Below are positions 50,050 to 59,784 of a DNA stretch of 64,000 bases, one piece after another; position 1 is the stretch's first letter; each line of letters begins with the position of its first letter. The notes below the pieces were generated by a model. It worked only from the letters and a program-made list of their open reading frames with translations, did not search any database and was not told the origin of the DNA. A program made the translations under genes and the position numbers. Source of the DNA: Jeotgalibacillus aurantiacus (GTDB taxonomy: Bacteria; Bacillota; Bacilli; Bacillales; Jeotgalibacillaceae); assembly GCF_020595125.1 (NCBI RefSeq), contig NZ_JACNMS010000002.1, positions 868,001-932,000 of the forward strand, read 5' to 3'.

Positions 50050-51714
50050 TTATTTATTCACCCGCTCCCGCACTGACACGAGGTCCAGTGCGAAGTCGCG
50101 GATCAGCTTTGGCAGCACACCGAATGTGTACGGCTTATACACGCGTTCTGTCCACTTATGTCCATCGCGTCCGTAAACGCCTATGTTAATGGACGGGATA
50201 TTGAGCTCGCGGATCAGGTCAATTGGAACAGGATACAGCTCTTTCATCCTCGGGATGTTTTTCTGCAGTACGTCAACGGCTTCCTCTGATTCATGCAGAG
50301 ACAGAAAACTGCCGTCTGCTAAATATGGGAAAAACCGCTTAGTGGTAAACACTTCACCAGTCGCAGCAGAAGTTTCCTTTAACCGGAATTCCAGCTTTTC
50401 GATAATTTCCGATCCGAATTGATTCTTCTCACTTAAGTAATTGTGAGGAAGAAACGGCGGTGCGAAAAAGAGAAGAACTCTTGGCTTTTTCTCGGGATCA
50501 AGCTGCTGAAGTGCTTCAGCAAGAGCAAAGGCGGCTTCCCGCTTATCACGGCCTTTATAATGTTCAACAACCTTATCGAGTTTACTTTTCACATCGATCC
50601 CCTGACGAATTAACTCATCCTCCAGTTCACCAAACGTGCAGACTTCCACAGAAAAATCCCATTCACTTGGCGGAAAACCATGTTTTTTTCTGAAGTCGTG
50701 ATATTTTCTGCTGCTTTCAACTGCCAGTTTCTTAACCGCATCTTCAGTGATGCCGCGTAACTTTTCAATGACATCCTCCGCTGTTTTTTCAAACACAAAG
50801 TAGTTGAAATAAAGGTGAGCACTGATCGCCGTCTGAACATTATAGTCCTTTTTATCATCCTTAAAATGAAGACAGGCAGGCGGCAGCACATATTCCCCTT
50901 CAAGGTCCTCGGCAAGATCCGTATTCTGATTAATCCTTCTGTTCAGCTCCGCACCGATCAGCGTCGGATCAACAGACGTCAGAACATCCCCTACATGAGC
51001 CTCACGCCCGTATATATAAAAGCAGGGAAGCACTTTCCCGGCAGCTCCTGTGTAAATATATTTGGTCGTATCCCCATCGTACATCGGAGCGATGAAATCA
51101 TTGTTTACAGCCGCCACAAACTCAAGGCCCTCCTGCTTCATCCGGTGTAATTCCTCAAGTGCCGCAAGCATTCCCGCATGCTCACTCTCCTCATCCGGAT
51201 TAAAAAGGAAAAGCATCGTGCCGTCAGGTTCTTCCGGGCTGTCAGATAACTCAAGCAGATTCACTAAATGAACCGCTGCCCCGCTCTGCATATCAAGTGA
51301 GCCGCGTCCAAACAGCCAGTCACCTGAACGTGCCTCTTCCTGCACCCTGAGATCCCCTTTATGATTTTTAAAAAATGCCTGCAGCTGATCCGGATCATGC
51401 GCAATCTCCTGCAAAGAACCAAAATCGTCCGTTCCCACAGTATCAATATGACTGTGAAATAAAACAGACCTCGTCCCCTTACCCTTTAAACGCGCCCAGA
51501 CATTTTTTCGCCCAAGCGGATCATGTTTGATCTCCTGAATCCAGACTTCCTCCGGATGTTCCTTAAAATATGGAAAAGAGGCGATGATATCATAAATCGC
51601 TTCCGCTTTAATCCGTTCATTTCTCGTACCTGTATAACTTTTTAAAGATACTAAATATCTAGTAAGCGTTTCGGCCTGCATTTCCGGTGTTAAATCCTGA
51701 AGCTTTTCATACAT
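50050..51714 (-). CDS. M20-family metallopeptidase, RocB-like
   Basis: 554 residues (B. subtilis RocB 566). M20 zinc peptidase motifs: FHSHIDTVG, DWLFGRGSLDMQSGAAVHL and NPDEESEHAG with the general-base glutamate. It keeps the long C-terminal half typical of RocB. RocB is linked by gene context to arginine use in B. subtilis, but its reaction is not established, and no other roc gene is nearby here. I chose the ATG at 51714; upstream TTG codons overlap the RBS (GGGAGTG). Confidence 0.85.
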   Translation of the reverse strand: MYEKLQDLTPEMQAETLTRYLVSLKSYTGTRNERIKAEAIYDIIASFPYFKEHPEEVWIQEIKHDPLGRKNVWARLKGKGTRSVLFHSHIDTVGTDDFGSLQEIAHDPDQLQAFFKNHKGDLRVQEEARSGDWLFGRGSLDMQSGAAVHLVNLLELSDSPEEPDGTMLFLFNPDEESEHAGMLAALEELHRMKQEGLEFVAAVNNDFIAPMYDGDTTKYIYTGAAGKVLPCFYIYGREAHVGDVLTSVDPTLIGAELNRRINQNTDLAEDLEGEYVLPPACLHFKDDKKDYNVQTAISAHLYFNYFVFEKTAEDVIEKLRGITEDAVKKLAVESSRKYHDFRKKHGFPPSEWDFSVEVCTFGELEDELIRQGIDVKSKLDKVVEHYKGRDKREAAFALAEALQQLDPEKKPRVLLFFAPPFLPHNYLSEKNQFGSEIIEKLEFRLKETSAATGEVFTTKRFFPYLADGSFLSLHESEEAVDVLQKNIPRMKELYPVPIDLIRELNIPSINIGVYGRDGHKWTERVYKPYTFGVLPKLIRDFALDLVSVRERVNK

Positions 51715-51897
51715 GACAAGCACTCCCAACCAGTCTTTTTCTTCATCTTAACGAATCGTCTGAAGATTGAAAAGAGAATGTCCGCTCATTTTGGAAATTA
51801 ATTTTAAAAAAAGGGTTGTGTTCAGACCTATAAACGAATATTATATTCTTTGTGGTTTTTAAACGTTCGTATTTCTACACCAAATTTATTTAAAACC

Positions 51898-52008
51898 GGG
51901 ACGTACCCATCCTACGCTTTCCGCGGCCGCGCGGTGAGCCAACTGTGCTGCGCACATTTGTCTCACCTGTCGCTTCACTGCCGCAGGAGTCTTCGGATGG
52001 GTACGCCC
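51898..52008. repeat. Dispersed hairpin-bounded element
   Basis: Arms GGGACGTACCCATCC / GGATGGGTACGCCC (one base missing on the right), middle helix GCGGC/GCCGC, apical TGTGC tgc GCACA. Confidence 0.88.
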
Positions 52009-52124
52009 CTCTGATTATGTCACTTAACAAGTAATATCTCTAAACTGGATTCTCAGCTGATTAATTTCACACAAAATATTGTCCATAGTTTGTCTGTATA
52101 TTTTCTCATGAACATCTGTTCAGA

Positions 52125-52369
52125 GGACTGGAAGCCTGGCGGAAAGGGACAGGTGAAACCGGCTAAAGCTCAGGCAGGTTCACCGCCCGGCCATAGAAAA
52201 GCGAAGGAGGGCGCATAGGGACGTACAAACTGGACTGGCCCCGACGGAGATAAAGGAAACACAGTGAACGAAGTGAGCTGATGTTGACTTATCGGACGAG
52301 GGGACGGAAAGTTTGCTAGTCCCTGCCCGATACAGCTAGACAAAGGAAAGCGAAGGGGGCTTCCAGTCC
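52125..52369. repeat. Dispersed composite element
   Basis: Perfect 12-bp arms GGACTGGAAGCC / GGCTTCCAGTCC enclose a GGTGAAACC/GGTTCACC hairpin and a module with GCTGATGTTGACTTATCGG and hairpin GGGACggaaagtttgctaGTCCC, as also found at 664 and 12344. TTTTTT follows. The 51715-51897 interval and 52370-52440 show nothing else; no purine riboswitch precedes the permease. Confidence 0.85.
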
Positions 52370-52452
52370 GGCTTTTTTGAAAATAACTAGGATCAGGTCG
52401 GTCCGGTTTTCAAAAATAAATTATTTAACAAAATACATAAAGGAATGATTAT

Positions 52453-53757
52453 ATGTTTCGTTTTCATTTGAAGGAAAATAACACGACGGTTAAGACGGAG
52501 GTTTTGGCTGGTTTTACGACGTTTATGACGATGGTGTATATCGTGGTTGTGAACCCGATTATTTTATCGAGCGCCGGAGTTCCGTTTGATCAGGTGTTTT
52601 TGGCAACCATTATCGCAACCGTGATCGGAACACTGTGGATGGCGCTGTTTGCCAACTATCCGATTGCGATTGCGCCAGGGATGGGGCTGAATGCGTATTT
52701 TGCTTTTTCAGTAGTTGGTACGAATACGGCGATTACTTATGAAGTCGCTTTTGCCGCTGTTTTTGTATCAGGGATTCTCTTTACGATTTTATCGCTGACA
52801 CCATTCAGAAAGAAATTAATTGAAGCGATTCCTGAAAACCTGAAGCATGGGATTACGGCTGGTATTGGATTGTTTATTGCATTTATCGGAATGCGAATGA
52901 CAGGGATTATTGTGGCTCATCCTGACAATCTTGTTGCGCTTGGCGACCTGCATTCGATGCCTGTGATTCTGGCTTTCAGCGGGCTTGCGATTACGCTTAT
53001 TCTGATGGCGCTGAATGTAAATGGTGCTTTATTTATCGGGATGGTGTTAACCGGAACGATTGCTTATTTTACGAATCAGCTGACGTTTGATGGGATTGTC
53101 GCGATCCCGGGGCTTCCTGAGGGAATTATTGTGGCTAATCCGATCGCTGCTTTTGGGGATGTCATTCAGTATGGGCTGTATGCAGTTGTTTTCTCTTTTC
53201 TCCTTGTTACTATTTTTGATACGACAGGGACGATGATCGGTGTTGCCCAGCAGGCGGGACTGATGAAGGGGAAATCGCTGCCCCGTGCGCGTCAGGCGCT
53301 GTTAGCGGATTCTGTTGCAGCAACGGCTGGAGCGATGGTTGGAACGAGTCCAACCTCTGCCTACATTGAGTCTTCTTCAGGTGTTGCTGCCGGCGGCCGT
53401 ACCGGATTAACAACTGTTACAGTTGCTGTACTATTTATCATCGCTGCTTTCTTTGGCCCGCTCGTTGGTGCTGTTTCCGGGGTTTCAGCGATTACAGCTC
53501 CTGCATTGATTATTGTTGGAAGTTTAATGATGGGAAGCATCTCGCAGATTAAATGGGGAGAAATTGATGAAGCTTTTCCGGCTTTCCTCATTATCCTGAG
53601 CATGCCGTTAACGTCTAGTATTGCAACTGGTATTGCACTAGGGTTTATCTCTTACCCAATATTAAAAGTGGTAAAAGGTAAGTGGAGAGAAGTCCACTTC
53701 CTTGTATACCTGTTTGCTGTGTTATTTGCCTATCAGCTTGTGTTCTTACCACATTAA
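52453..53757 (+). CDS. Guanine/hypoxanthine permease (NCS2, AzgA/PbuG type)
   Basis: 434 residues, about 12-14 helices. The AzgA-subfamily motifs TEVLAGFTTFMTMVYIVVVNP, GMGLNAYFAF and STSAYIESSSGVAAGGRTG (here TSPTSAYIESSSG) are clear. Imports hypoxanthine/guanine or adenine with protons; B. subtilis PbuG and PbuO are similar, and I cannot tell which. The RBS is moderate (AAAGGAATG). Convergent with yhbH. Confidence 0.9.
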   Translation: MFRFHLKENNTTVKTEVLAGFTTFMTMVYIVVVNPIILSSAGVPFDQVFLATIIATVIGTLWMALFANYPIAIAPGMGLNAYFAFSVVGTNTAITYEVAFAAVFVSGILFTILSLTPFRKKLIEAIPENLKHGITAGIGLFIAFIGMRMTGIIVAHPDNLVALGDLHSMPVILAFSGLAITLILMALNVNGALFIGMVLTGTIAYFTNQLTFDGIVAIPGLPEGIIVANPIAAFGDVIQYGLYAVVFSFLLVTIFDTTGTMIGVAQQAGLMKGKSLPRARQALLADSVAATAGAMVGTSPTSAYIESSSGVAAGGRTGLTTVTVAVLFIIAAFFGPLVGAVSGVSAITAPALIIVGSLMMGSISQIKWGEIDEAFPAFLIILSMPLTSSIATGIALGFISYPILKVVKGKWREVHFLVYLFAVLFAYQLVFLPH

Positions 53758-53770
53758 TCATGATAAGAAA

Positions 53771-53821
53771 ATGGACCGTACAAATTCTTCTTTTTAAGAA
53801 GCTCTGTACGGTCCATATTTT
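53771..53821. terminator. Terminator after the purine permease
   Basis: Stem ATGGACCGTACA / TGTACGGTCCAT with an inner TTCTTC/GAAG helix. Confidence 0.8.
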
Positions 53822-53865
53822 AATGTAAAAATGATCATCCACCTCACCCGGAATACCTTCAGTCC

Positions 53866-55008
53866 TTACTTTTCTTTTTGCTTTAAGAAAAACTTCAGTG
53901 CATCCAGCACGTCTGTTTTTTTCCGTAAAATCGTATGCCGGATCCTGTCGTGCTCTGTTTTTTTATAGACAGACATTAAAGAGGATTGTCTCTGGTACTG
54001 ACTTACTTCCCCGTAGCCGAATAAGTTACAGTGCTCGGCCAGTTCCTGTATGACAGGCAGACATCTCTCATTATCCGATGTTAAATTATCACCGTCTGAA
54101 AAATGGAACGCATATACGTTGTACCGGTTGATCGGATATTCCTTTTTGATCATATCAAGCGCTTTTTTATAAGCAGAAGAACAGATTGTACCCCCGCTCT
54201 CCCCTTTAGAGAAAAACGTTTCCTGATCCACTTCTTTCGCTTCTGTATGATGGGCAATGAATCTCATTTCAACGTGAGCATATTTCCCTTTCAAAAAACG
54301 GACAAGCCAGAAGAAAAAGCTGCGTGCCACATATTTCTCGAACGCGCCCATTGAACCGCTTGTATCCATCAGAGCAAGGACCACGGCTTTAGATTCGTGT
54401 GTAATGGAATCGTTCCAGGTTTTATATCTGATATCTTCAGGCAAAATGGGATGGAAGCCTGCTTTCCCTGCCATCGCGTTACGCTTAAAAGCGGTCACCA
54501 TCGTTTTCTTTTTATGAATGTTTCCGACGAGTCCTTTTGGTCTGATATCGTTAAACTGGATGCCGTCACTGATTTCCTCAGATTCTTCCTTACGTTCAAA
54601 ATCAGGCAGCTCAAGCTCTGCAAAAAGAGCCGTTTCGATTTCTTCTATGGAGACCTCAGTTTCTACATAGTCTTCCCCTGGCTGATCTCCCGCTTCCTGT
54701 GCGCCTGGTTCGTCTTTTTTTCCACGTGCGATGACATCTCCTACCTGGCTATCTCCATTTCCCTGGCCAATATGTTTCTTTTTGCCGTAATCATATCGGA
54801 TTTTGTATTCATCAAGTGATCTCACTGGAATTTTTACAATTTGTTTGCCGTTCGAAAGAATGACATTTTCCTCTGTAATTAATTCGGGCAGCCGATTTTT
54901 GATCGCGTCCTGTACTTTATCCTGGTGTCTTTTTTGATCCTCTTCCCCTTGCTGATGAAGAGACCAGTCCTCCTGTGAAACGATGCCTGCTGAATCGGAA
55001 TATTCCAT
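53866..55008 (-). CDS. yhbH: Sporulation protein YhbH (DUF444)
   Basis: 380 residues (B. subtilis YhbH 392). A von Willebrand-like metal-site domain in the C-terminal half: LMDTSGSMG, then [20 protein letters not shown] and [15 protein letters not shown]. The N-terminal half is charged with RKRxxG-like basic stretches. The YhbH/YeaH family acts with the PrkA/YeaG kinase, and B. subtilis yhbH is sporulation-expressed. Here three small genes separate it from prkA on the same strand. RBS GGGGGAGTG. Confidence 0.93.
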   Translation of the reverse strand: MEYSDSAGIVSQEDWSLHQQGEEDQKRHQDKVQDAIKNRLPELITEENVILSNGKQIVKIPVRSLDEYKIRYDYGKKKHIGQGNGDSQVGDVIARGKKDEPGAQEAGDQPGEDYVETEVSIEEIETALFAELELPDFERKEESEEISDGIQFNDIRPKGLVGNIHKKKTMVTAFKRNAMAGKAGFHPILPEDIRYKTWNDSITHESKAVVLALMDTSGSMGAFEKYVARSFFFWLVRFLKGKYAHVEMRFIAHHTEAKEVDQETFFSKGESGGTICSSAYKKALDMIKKEYPINRYNVYAFHFSDGDNLTSDNERCLPVIQELAEHCNLFGYGEVSQYQRQSSLMSVYKKTEHDRIRHTILRKKTDVLDALKFFLKQKEK

Positions 55009-55135
55009 CGTGCGGACACTCCCCCTTCTTCCGCTCTTTTTTTAGTGTATGAAGAGTCGGGAAAGAAATTGCAGGAAATGTGAATGTTATCGAAATAAAA
55101 AGTCCCAGTTCCTTTCTTTCAGCAAGCGGTCAAAC

Positions 55136-55164
55136 AAAAAAATCCGCTGGGGTGCGGATTTTTT
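55136..55164. terminator. Bidirectional terminator upstream of yhbH
   Basis: Stem AAAAAATCCGC / GCGGATTTTTT; overlaps the end of the next gene. Confidence 0.8.
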
Positions 55165-55472
55165 CAGCTCTTTTCCAGAGCGGTCGAGCGTGATGCATCG
55201 ATGAGAAGAATGATGGAGGTAACAAGGTGCATGATAAATCCGACAAATGGAATAATGCCGATAATACTCGTCACAATGCCAAAAATACTACCTGTTTTCG
55301 AAGTGAATTCTCTCATAGCAAAGATCAGTGTCACGATATGAAGGGCAAGCATGATCCAAAGCGGTGTCCATGCTGTAAAAGCGATAATTGAACCACCCAG
55401 TACAGGAATCGCCCAGAAGGCCTCTAGCCCGCCTGTGATCCATTTTAAAACAGTGGATATTCTCAACGTCAT
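55164..55472 (-). CDS. Three-helix membrane protein
   Basis: 102 residues with helices at about 7-30 (VLKWITGGLEAFWAIPVLGGSII), 33-52 (WTPLWIMLALHIVTLIFAM) and 62-90 (IFGIVTSIIGIIPFVGFIMHLVTSIILLI). Glycine-rich and hydrophobic; the family is not recognised. RBS AAAGGAAAGGACG. Same strand as prkA and yhbH but with its own terminator. Confidence 0.75.
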   Translation of the reverse strand: MTLRISTVLKWITGGLEAFWAIPVLGGSIIAFTAWTPLWIMLALHIVTLIFAMREFTSKTGSIFGIVTSIIGIIPFVGFIMHLVTSIILLIDASRSTALEKS

Positions 55473-55578
55473 CAGCGTCCTTTCCTTTATTCATGGTATA
55501 GACTGACGGCCGATTTATCAAACCTTACTACTTATACGAGTTTTCATTAAAAAAGTTTCACTAAATGTGCTCAGACCG

Positions 55579-55613
55579 AAAAAAATGATCAGCTGCTGTG
55601 CTGATCATTTTTT
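55579..55613 (-). terminator. Terminator of the 56-residue protein gene
   Basis: Perfect stem AAAAAATGATCAGC / GCTGATCATTTTTT; overlaps the stop codon region. Confidence 0.85.
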
Positions 55614-55775
55614 GTCATCGTATTGAATCGGATCCGATAAACGTTGACTGACCTTTAATTCACCGCCTGAACGAATCTTTTCCATCTGCTTGCCAAGGAG
55701 AATGAGTTCTTCCATATTGTTGGCCATGCTTCCATTGAACGGTTCAAGCTCTTTGAAATAATCTCTTCCCGGCAT
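55605..55775 (-). CDS. Small protein, paralogue of the 55-residue protein next to prkA
   Basis: 56 residues: MPGRDYFKELEPFNGSMANN then MEELILLGKQMEKIRSGGEL and a polar tail. The segment SMANNMEELILLGKQMEKIR matches SMASDLEEMDQLGKQMDKMR of the neighbouring gene, so they are paralogues. Helical and soluble. I chose the ATG at 55775 with GGGAG upstream; the longer frame has no RBS. A promoter (TTCACA-17-TACTAT) lies 80-105 bp upstream. Confidence 0.75.
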   Translation of the reverse strand: MPGRDYFKELEPFNGSMANNMEELILLGKQMEKIRSGGELKVSQRLSDPIQYDDKK

Positions 55776-55853
55776 ACGATCACGCTCCCGTTTTGTTTTT
55801 ATTGTAACACTTTCTGAAAATTCAGTCAAAAGTCGTAGAAAAAGTACGCGTTT

Positions 55854-55882
55854 ATAGTATGCACGATGTTCGTGAATGTGAA
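55854..55882 (-). promoter_or_regulatory. Promoter of the 56-residue protein gene
   Basis: Minus strand -35 TTCACA (55877-55882), 17-bp spacer, -10 TACTAT (55854-55859). CATACTA, the forespore sigma-G/F -10 form, overlaps the -10, but a matching -35 is not obvious. Confidence 0.5.
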
Positions 55883-55940
55883 ACGTACCATTTGATGTAA
55901 ACATCTAATGAACATTGTGCAATGTTTTACGAACGAAACG

Positions 55941-55976
55941 AAAAAACGGAGAGCACCCACATGCGTGCTCCCCGTC
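55941..55976 (-). terminator. Terminator of the prkA unit
   Basis: Minus strand GGGGAGCAC / GTGCTCTCC followed by GTTTTTT. Confidence 0.82.
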
Positions 55977-55986
55977 TTCATTAACG

Positions 55987-56154
55987 TTATTCATGTTCAT
56001 CCTGCTTCGTTCCGGATTCCCTGTTTTTCAGCTGTTTAGCCGTTCTCATTTTATCCATCTGCTTGCCAAGCTGATCCATTTCCTCGAGATCTGATGCCAT
56101 CGAGCTGTTTTCAGGTACTTCCTGTTTCATCTCTTCTTTTTTACGATCTGTCAT
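55987..56154 (-). CDS. Small protein directly downstream of prkA
   Basis: 55 residues: MTDRKKEEMKQEVPENSSMA then SDLEEMDQLGKQMDKMRTAK and a charged tail. Predicted to be one long amphipathic helix; no membrane segment. It begins 47 bp after the prkA stop, with RBS GAGGTGA, and is followed by a terminator, so it is the last gene of the prkA transcript. Paralogous to the 56-residue protein at 55605. A role with PrkA is inferred from position only. Confidence 0.75.
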   Translation of the reverse strand: MTDRKKEEMKQEVPENSSMASDLEEMDQLGKQMDKMRTAKQLKNRESGTKQDEHE

Positions 56155-56201
56155 GAATCTCACCTCAAAGTGATTTTACCCTGAGGAGCTTTTCATAAAC
56201 G

Positions 56202-58097
56202 TCAGCGGTTCAGCAGACTTCCGACATAGCGCAGCAGGTCATTGGCACTGACTGTATTATAGCCATACTCATCAATCAACCTGGCGATGACTTCATTCAT
56301 TTTCTTCAATTGCTGTTCATCCGGCGTTTTGGACGACGTTGTAATTTTCACAACATCCTTCAGATCAGAAAACAGCTTTTTCTGAATCGCTTCCTTCAGT
56401 CGGCTGTGAGACTGATAATCAAACCGCTTCCCTTTTCTGGCAAATGCAGATATACGGATCAGTATTTCTTCACGGAACGCTTTTTTAGCATTTTCAGAAA
56501 TGCCGATCTGCTCCTCAATCGATCGCATGAGCCGCTCATCAGGTGTCATTTCCTCACCTGTCAGCGGATCACGTAATTTCGTTTTATGACAATAAGCCTC
56601 GACATTATCAAGATAATTATCCATTAACGTCTTGGCTGATTCCTCATATGAATAAACGAAGGCTTTCTGCACTTCTTTTTTCGCCATCTCATCAAATTCT
56701 TTACGCGCGAGTGAAATGCAGGTTAAGTAGTGCTCCTTCAAATCCTTCGAAATGGAGGCATGCTGTCCGAGTCCTTCTTTAAGTGAGCGAAGAACATCAA
56801 GTGCGTTGATGGATTCCATTTCCTTTCGGATGATGGTAGAGGAAATCCGGTTAATCACATAACGCGGATCCACACCGCTCATTCCTTCATCCGGGAATTC
56901 CTTATGAAGCTCTTCAAGATCAGCATCTCCCAAGCCTTCTACAGAATCGCCGTCATACAGCTTCATTTTTTTAATCAGATCAATATCTTTGCGGTTTGGC
57001 TCCTTCAATCTTGTGAGAATTGTAAATACAGCAGCCGTCCTCAGCGTGTGGGGAGCAATGTGTACATCTGATACATCGCTTTCTGAGATCAGCTTTTCAT
57101 AAATTTTCTCTTCCTCTGACACCTTCAGATTATACGGAACCTTCATAATGATCATCCGGGAATGTAACGCTTCATTTTTCTTATTAGCGATAAAGGAACG
57201 GTACTCCGTTTCATTTGTGTGGGCTACAATCATCTCATCAGCTGAAATCAGCGCGAATCGTCCGGCCTTAAAATTCCCTTCCTGAGTAAGTGATAACAGG
57301 TGCCACAGGAACTTTTCATCACATTTCAGCATTTCCTGAAATTCCATCATCCCTCTGTTCGCTTTGTTAAGCTCCCCATCAAAACGGTAAGCCCTTGGAT
57401 CTGATTCAGACCCGAATTCAGCGATCGTTGAAAAATCAAGGCTTCCGGTTAAATCAGCAATATCCTGGGATTTTGGATCTGACGGGCTGAAGGTACCGAT
57501 CCCGACCCGTTTATCCTCAGAGAAAAACACTCTCTCCACCGGCACCTGATCGATTTGACCATTGTACTCTTTTTCGAGTTTCATCATATTTAACGGAGAA
57601 AGATTTCCTTCGATTCTGATGCCATATTCCTGAAAAAAATCCTCCCGCAATGCTTCAGGAATCAGATGCAGAGGGTCCTCATGCATGGGACAGCCTTTAA
57701 TGGCATACACTGCTCCCCGCTCTGTACGGGTATAGGCTTCAAGCCCTCTTTTCAGCATCGTCACAAGCGTCGATTTCCCTCCACTCACCGGCCCCATCAG
57801 CAATAAGATCCGCTTTTTCACATCAAGACGTCTTGCTGCAGGGTGAAAATACTCTTCAACCAGCTTTTCAAGCGGTTCCTCTAGCCCAAATAACCTTTCT
57901 TTGAAAAACTGATAATATTTCTTCCCGTTGACGGTTTCTACGCCTGCGTCCTGAATCATGTTGTAGATGCGCGCATGTGCGGATTGAGCGACCCAGGGCT
58001 TTTTTTCGAGAAGCTTCAAGTACTCTCCGAAGGTTCCTTCCCACTTCAAGGCAGATTCTTTATGTTGGTAATCCGTTACTTTTCTTAGCATATCCAT
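56202..58097 (-). CDS. prkA: PrkA serine protein kinase
   Basis: 631 residues, identical in length to B. subtilis PrkA. An N-terminal AAA+-like ATPase domain (Walker A GPVSGGKST at about 103-111) precedes a C-terminal kinase-related domain. Reported as a kinase, and for B. subtilis also as an ATP-dependent protease, acting early in sporulation. EEYFHPAARRLDVKKRILLLMGPVSGGKST and IKGCPMHEDPLHLIP are invariant family blocks. I chose the ATG at 58097 after AGGGGGAG. The MCP gene lies immediately upstream on the same strand. Confidence 0.95.
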   Translation of the reverse strand: MDMLRKVTDYQHKESALKWEGTFGEYLKLLEKKPWVAQSAHARIYNMIQDAGVETVNGKKYYQFFKERLFGLEEPLEKLVEEYFHPAARRLDVKKRILLLMGPVSGGKSTLVTMLKRGLEAYTRTERGAVYAIKGCPMHEDPLHLIPEALREDFFQEYGIRIEGNLSPLNMMKLEKEYNGQIDQVPVERVFFSEDKRVGIGTFSPSDPKSQDIADLTGSLDFSTIAEFGSESDPRAYRFDGELNKANRGMMEFQEMLKCDEKFLWHLLSLTQEGNFKAGRFALISADEMIVAHTNETEYRSFIANKKNEALHSRMIIMKVPYNLKVSEEEKIYEKLISESDVSDVHIAPHTLRTAAVFTILTRLKEPNRKDIDLIKKMKLYDGDSVEGLGDADLEELHKEFPDEGMSGVDPRYVINRISSTIIRKEMESINALDVLRSLKEGLGQHASISKDLKEHYLTCISLARKEFDEMAKKEVQKAFVYSYEESAKTLMDNYLDNVEAYCHKTKLRDPLTGEEMTPDERLMRSIEEQIGISENAKKAFREEILIRISAFARKGKRFDYQSHSRLKEAIQKKLFSDLKDVVKITTSSKTPDEQQLKKMNEVIARLIDEYGYNTVSANDLLRYVGSLLNR

Positions 58098-58164
58098 TGG
58101 TACTCCCCCTCTTAACCGTCCTCTATAACACGGTATGCAAAAGGGAAGCGGATCATGTGCTTTT

Positions 58165-59412
58165 TCAGCCTGCCTGAACAATTGCTGTCTTTAGTTCAAT
58201 CAGGGATGATTCCATCTCTTTAATCTTTCCGGTTTCCTTCGTAATATTATCCTGATAGTCCTGCATCTGTCTCATCGCTTCCTCATTTTCAGAAACGAGA
58301 CTTTCAACAGTCGATGAAATGGCGTTAAATTCAGCCTTCAGCTGCACAGAATCATTTCTCGCAGACTCTATTTCACTGTCGCTCTGCTGAACACCCTTGA
58401 TAATTTCAGTAAAGTGATGATTCATATCACTGATTTTACTGATATTTTTATTAATCTCCTCCGCTTTTTGCCTGCTATCAAAAGCGGCACTCTCTGTTTT
58501 TAAGACAATTTCATTTACCGATTGATCAATGGACCTCGTTGCTTCACCAACACTCGAAGCCAGCTTTTTCACTTCATCTGCCACCACTGCAAAACCCTTA
58601 CCATGCTCTCCCGCTCTTGCCGCTTCTATGGATGCATTAAGTGCTAATAAGTTTGTCTGTTCAGCTACTTCTGAAATGACCTGAGACATTTTTTTAGTGG
58701 AAAGAATCTCTTCTTTTAACTGATTAAAATAATGATCCGTTGTTTTCACGTACGATTCAATTTCTTCCACTGTTCCCGCTGTTTCATCAGCAAGCTTTAT
58801 GCCTTCCCTTGAATAACGGTCAATCGAAGAAAAGGACTGTTTAACGTCCTGCATTTTATCCGCTGTTTTATCTACTTTTCCACTAATCATATGTATGATC
58901 GCTGCAATCTCCTGATAAGAGGATAACTGTTTTCCGGATCTGGAATAGATCAAACCGAATTTTCCTGTATTATCCGTCATATTTGTTGTGATGGAACCGA
59001 TGGAATGGCTGACTGAATCTGATGTCGCTGCAACCTGCTCCTGCTGGGAAGCTTTCATCTGGTGATTGAGCTCGATCTGGTCAAATAATTTATCCATTTG
59101 CCCCGCTAGATACCCAAGCTCATTTTTCGATTTGGACTGAATTCTCGCCTTCATGTCCCCCTGCTGAAATTTCTTTGTCGTTTCAATCATTTTCTGAATT
59201 GGACGTAACATCATACTGCGGATCGTCAGACCGATTAAAACCGTTGCAACAATGACATTCATAAAGTTATTCAGCCAAATACCAATCACACCGAGCTCAA
59301 TCCCTGTCGACTGAATTGCCTGGATAATAAAACTTGAAATGGTTGTATTAAACAAAAGCACCGCAATCAGAACAGCAAGAAATCGAAACGTTAAACGATT
59401 CAGCATTTTCAT
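58165..59412 (-). CDS. Methyl-accepting chemotaxis protein without a ligand domain
   Basis: Predicted 415 residues. Two helices (about 6-28 and 40-63) are joined by only about ten residues, so there is no extracytoplasmic sensor domain. A HAMP domain follows ([23 protein letters not shown]), then a coiled-coil signalling domain with the tip [22 protein letters not shown]. It may sense membrane state or work through a partner. I chose the ATG at 59412, eleven bases from AAAGGAG; a TTG two codons earlier has tighter spacing. Confidence 0.88.
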   Translation of the reverse strand: MKMLNRLTFRFLAVLIAVLLFNTTISSFIIQAIQSTGIELGVIGIWLNNFMNVIVATVLIGLTIRSMMLRPIQKMIETTKKFQQGDMKARIQSKSKNELGYLAGQMDKLFDQIELNHQMKASQQEQVAATSDSVSHSIGSITTNMTDNTGKFGLIYSRSGKQLSSYQEIAAIIHMISGKVDKTADKMQDVKQSFSSIDRYSREGIKLADETAGTVEEIESYVKTTDHYFNQLKEEILSTKKMSQVISEVAEQTNLLALNASIEAARAGEHGKGFAVVADEVKKLASSVGEATRSIDQSVNEIVLKTESAAFDSRQKAEEINKNISKISDMNHHFTEIIKGVQQSDSEIESARNDSVQLKAEFNAISSTVESLVSENEEAMRQMQDYQDNITKETGKIKEMESSLIELKTAIVQAG

Positions 59413-59578
59413 ATTCAAACACACTCCTTTTTTCCTAGTTCTATAGGACTTATATACACGTGGGTTTATCTGTTTAAACATTTTTTCAGCAATCCATTTG
59501 AATTTTAACAATCATGCGCTGTTTATGATAAAGTGATGACAGTTTCAAGTTAATCGCAAATTAACTGCCTTTCCTTTA

Positions 59579-59607
59579 TTCACAATGCGGCTGTTGTCGG
59601 GTATACT
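59579..59607 (+). promoter_or_regulatory. Promoter of the 31-residue peptide gene
   Basis: -35 TTCACA (59579-59584), 17-bp spacer, -10 TATACT (59602-59607); RBS GGGAGG about 35 bp downstream. Confidence 0.7.
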
Positions 59608-59651
59608 TACTAGTAGTGATCAATTTGAACGCTTACAGGGAGGTTATATTC

Positions 59652-59747
59652 ATGGGTACAGTACTTATTTTAGGTATTTGTGTAGCATTTCTTGCTGCTA
59701 TTTTCTCTGCTGGCTATAACGATAAGCCGGGCTCTCATAAGGAATAA
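59652..59747 (+). CDS. 31-residue single-helix membrane peptide
   Basis: Encodes one helix (GTVLILGICVAFLAAIFSAG) with a short polar tail (YNDKPGSHKE). RBS CAGGGAGG ten bases upstream, a good promoter and an immediate terminator make this a convincing independent gene. Family not recognised. Confidence 0.75.
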   Translation: MGTVLILGICVAFLAAIFSAGYNDKPGSHKE

Positions 59748-59784
59748 TAAAAAGACCGTACAAGCGTACGGTCTTTTTATTATT
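59743..59784. terminator. Bidirectional terminator
   Basis: Perfect stem AATAAAAAGACCGTAC / GTACGGTCTTTTTATT around AAGC, between convergent genes. Confidence 0.88.

Noticed and set aside
52370-52452. Purine riboswitch before the purine permease
   Set aside because: Only about 80 bp separate the preceding element from the gene, and the conserved purine aptamer core is not visible.
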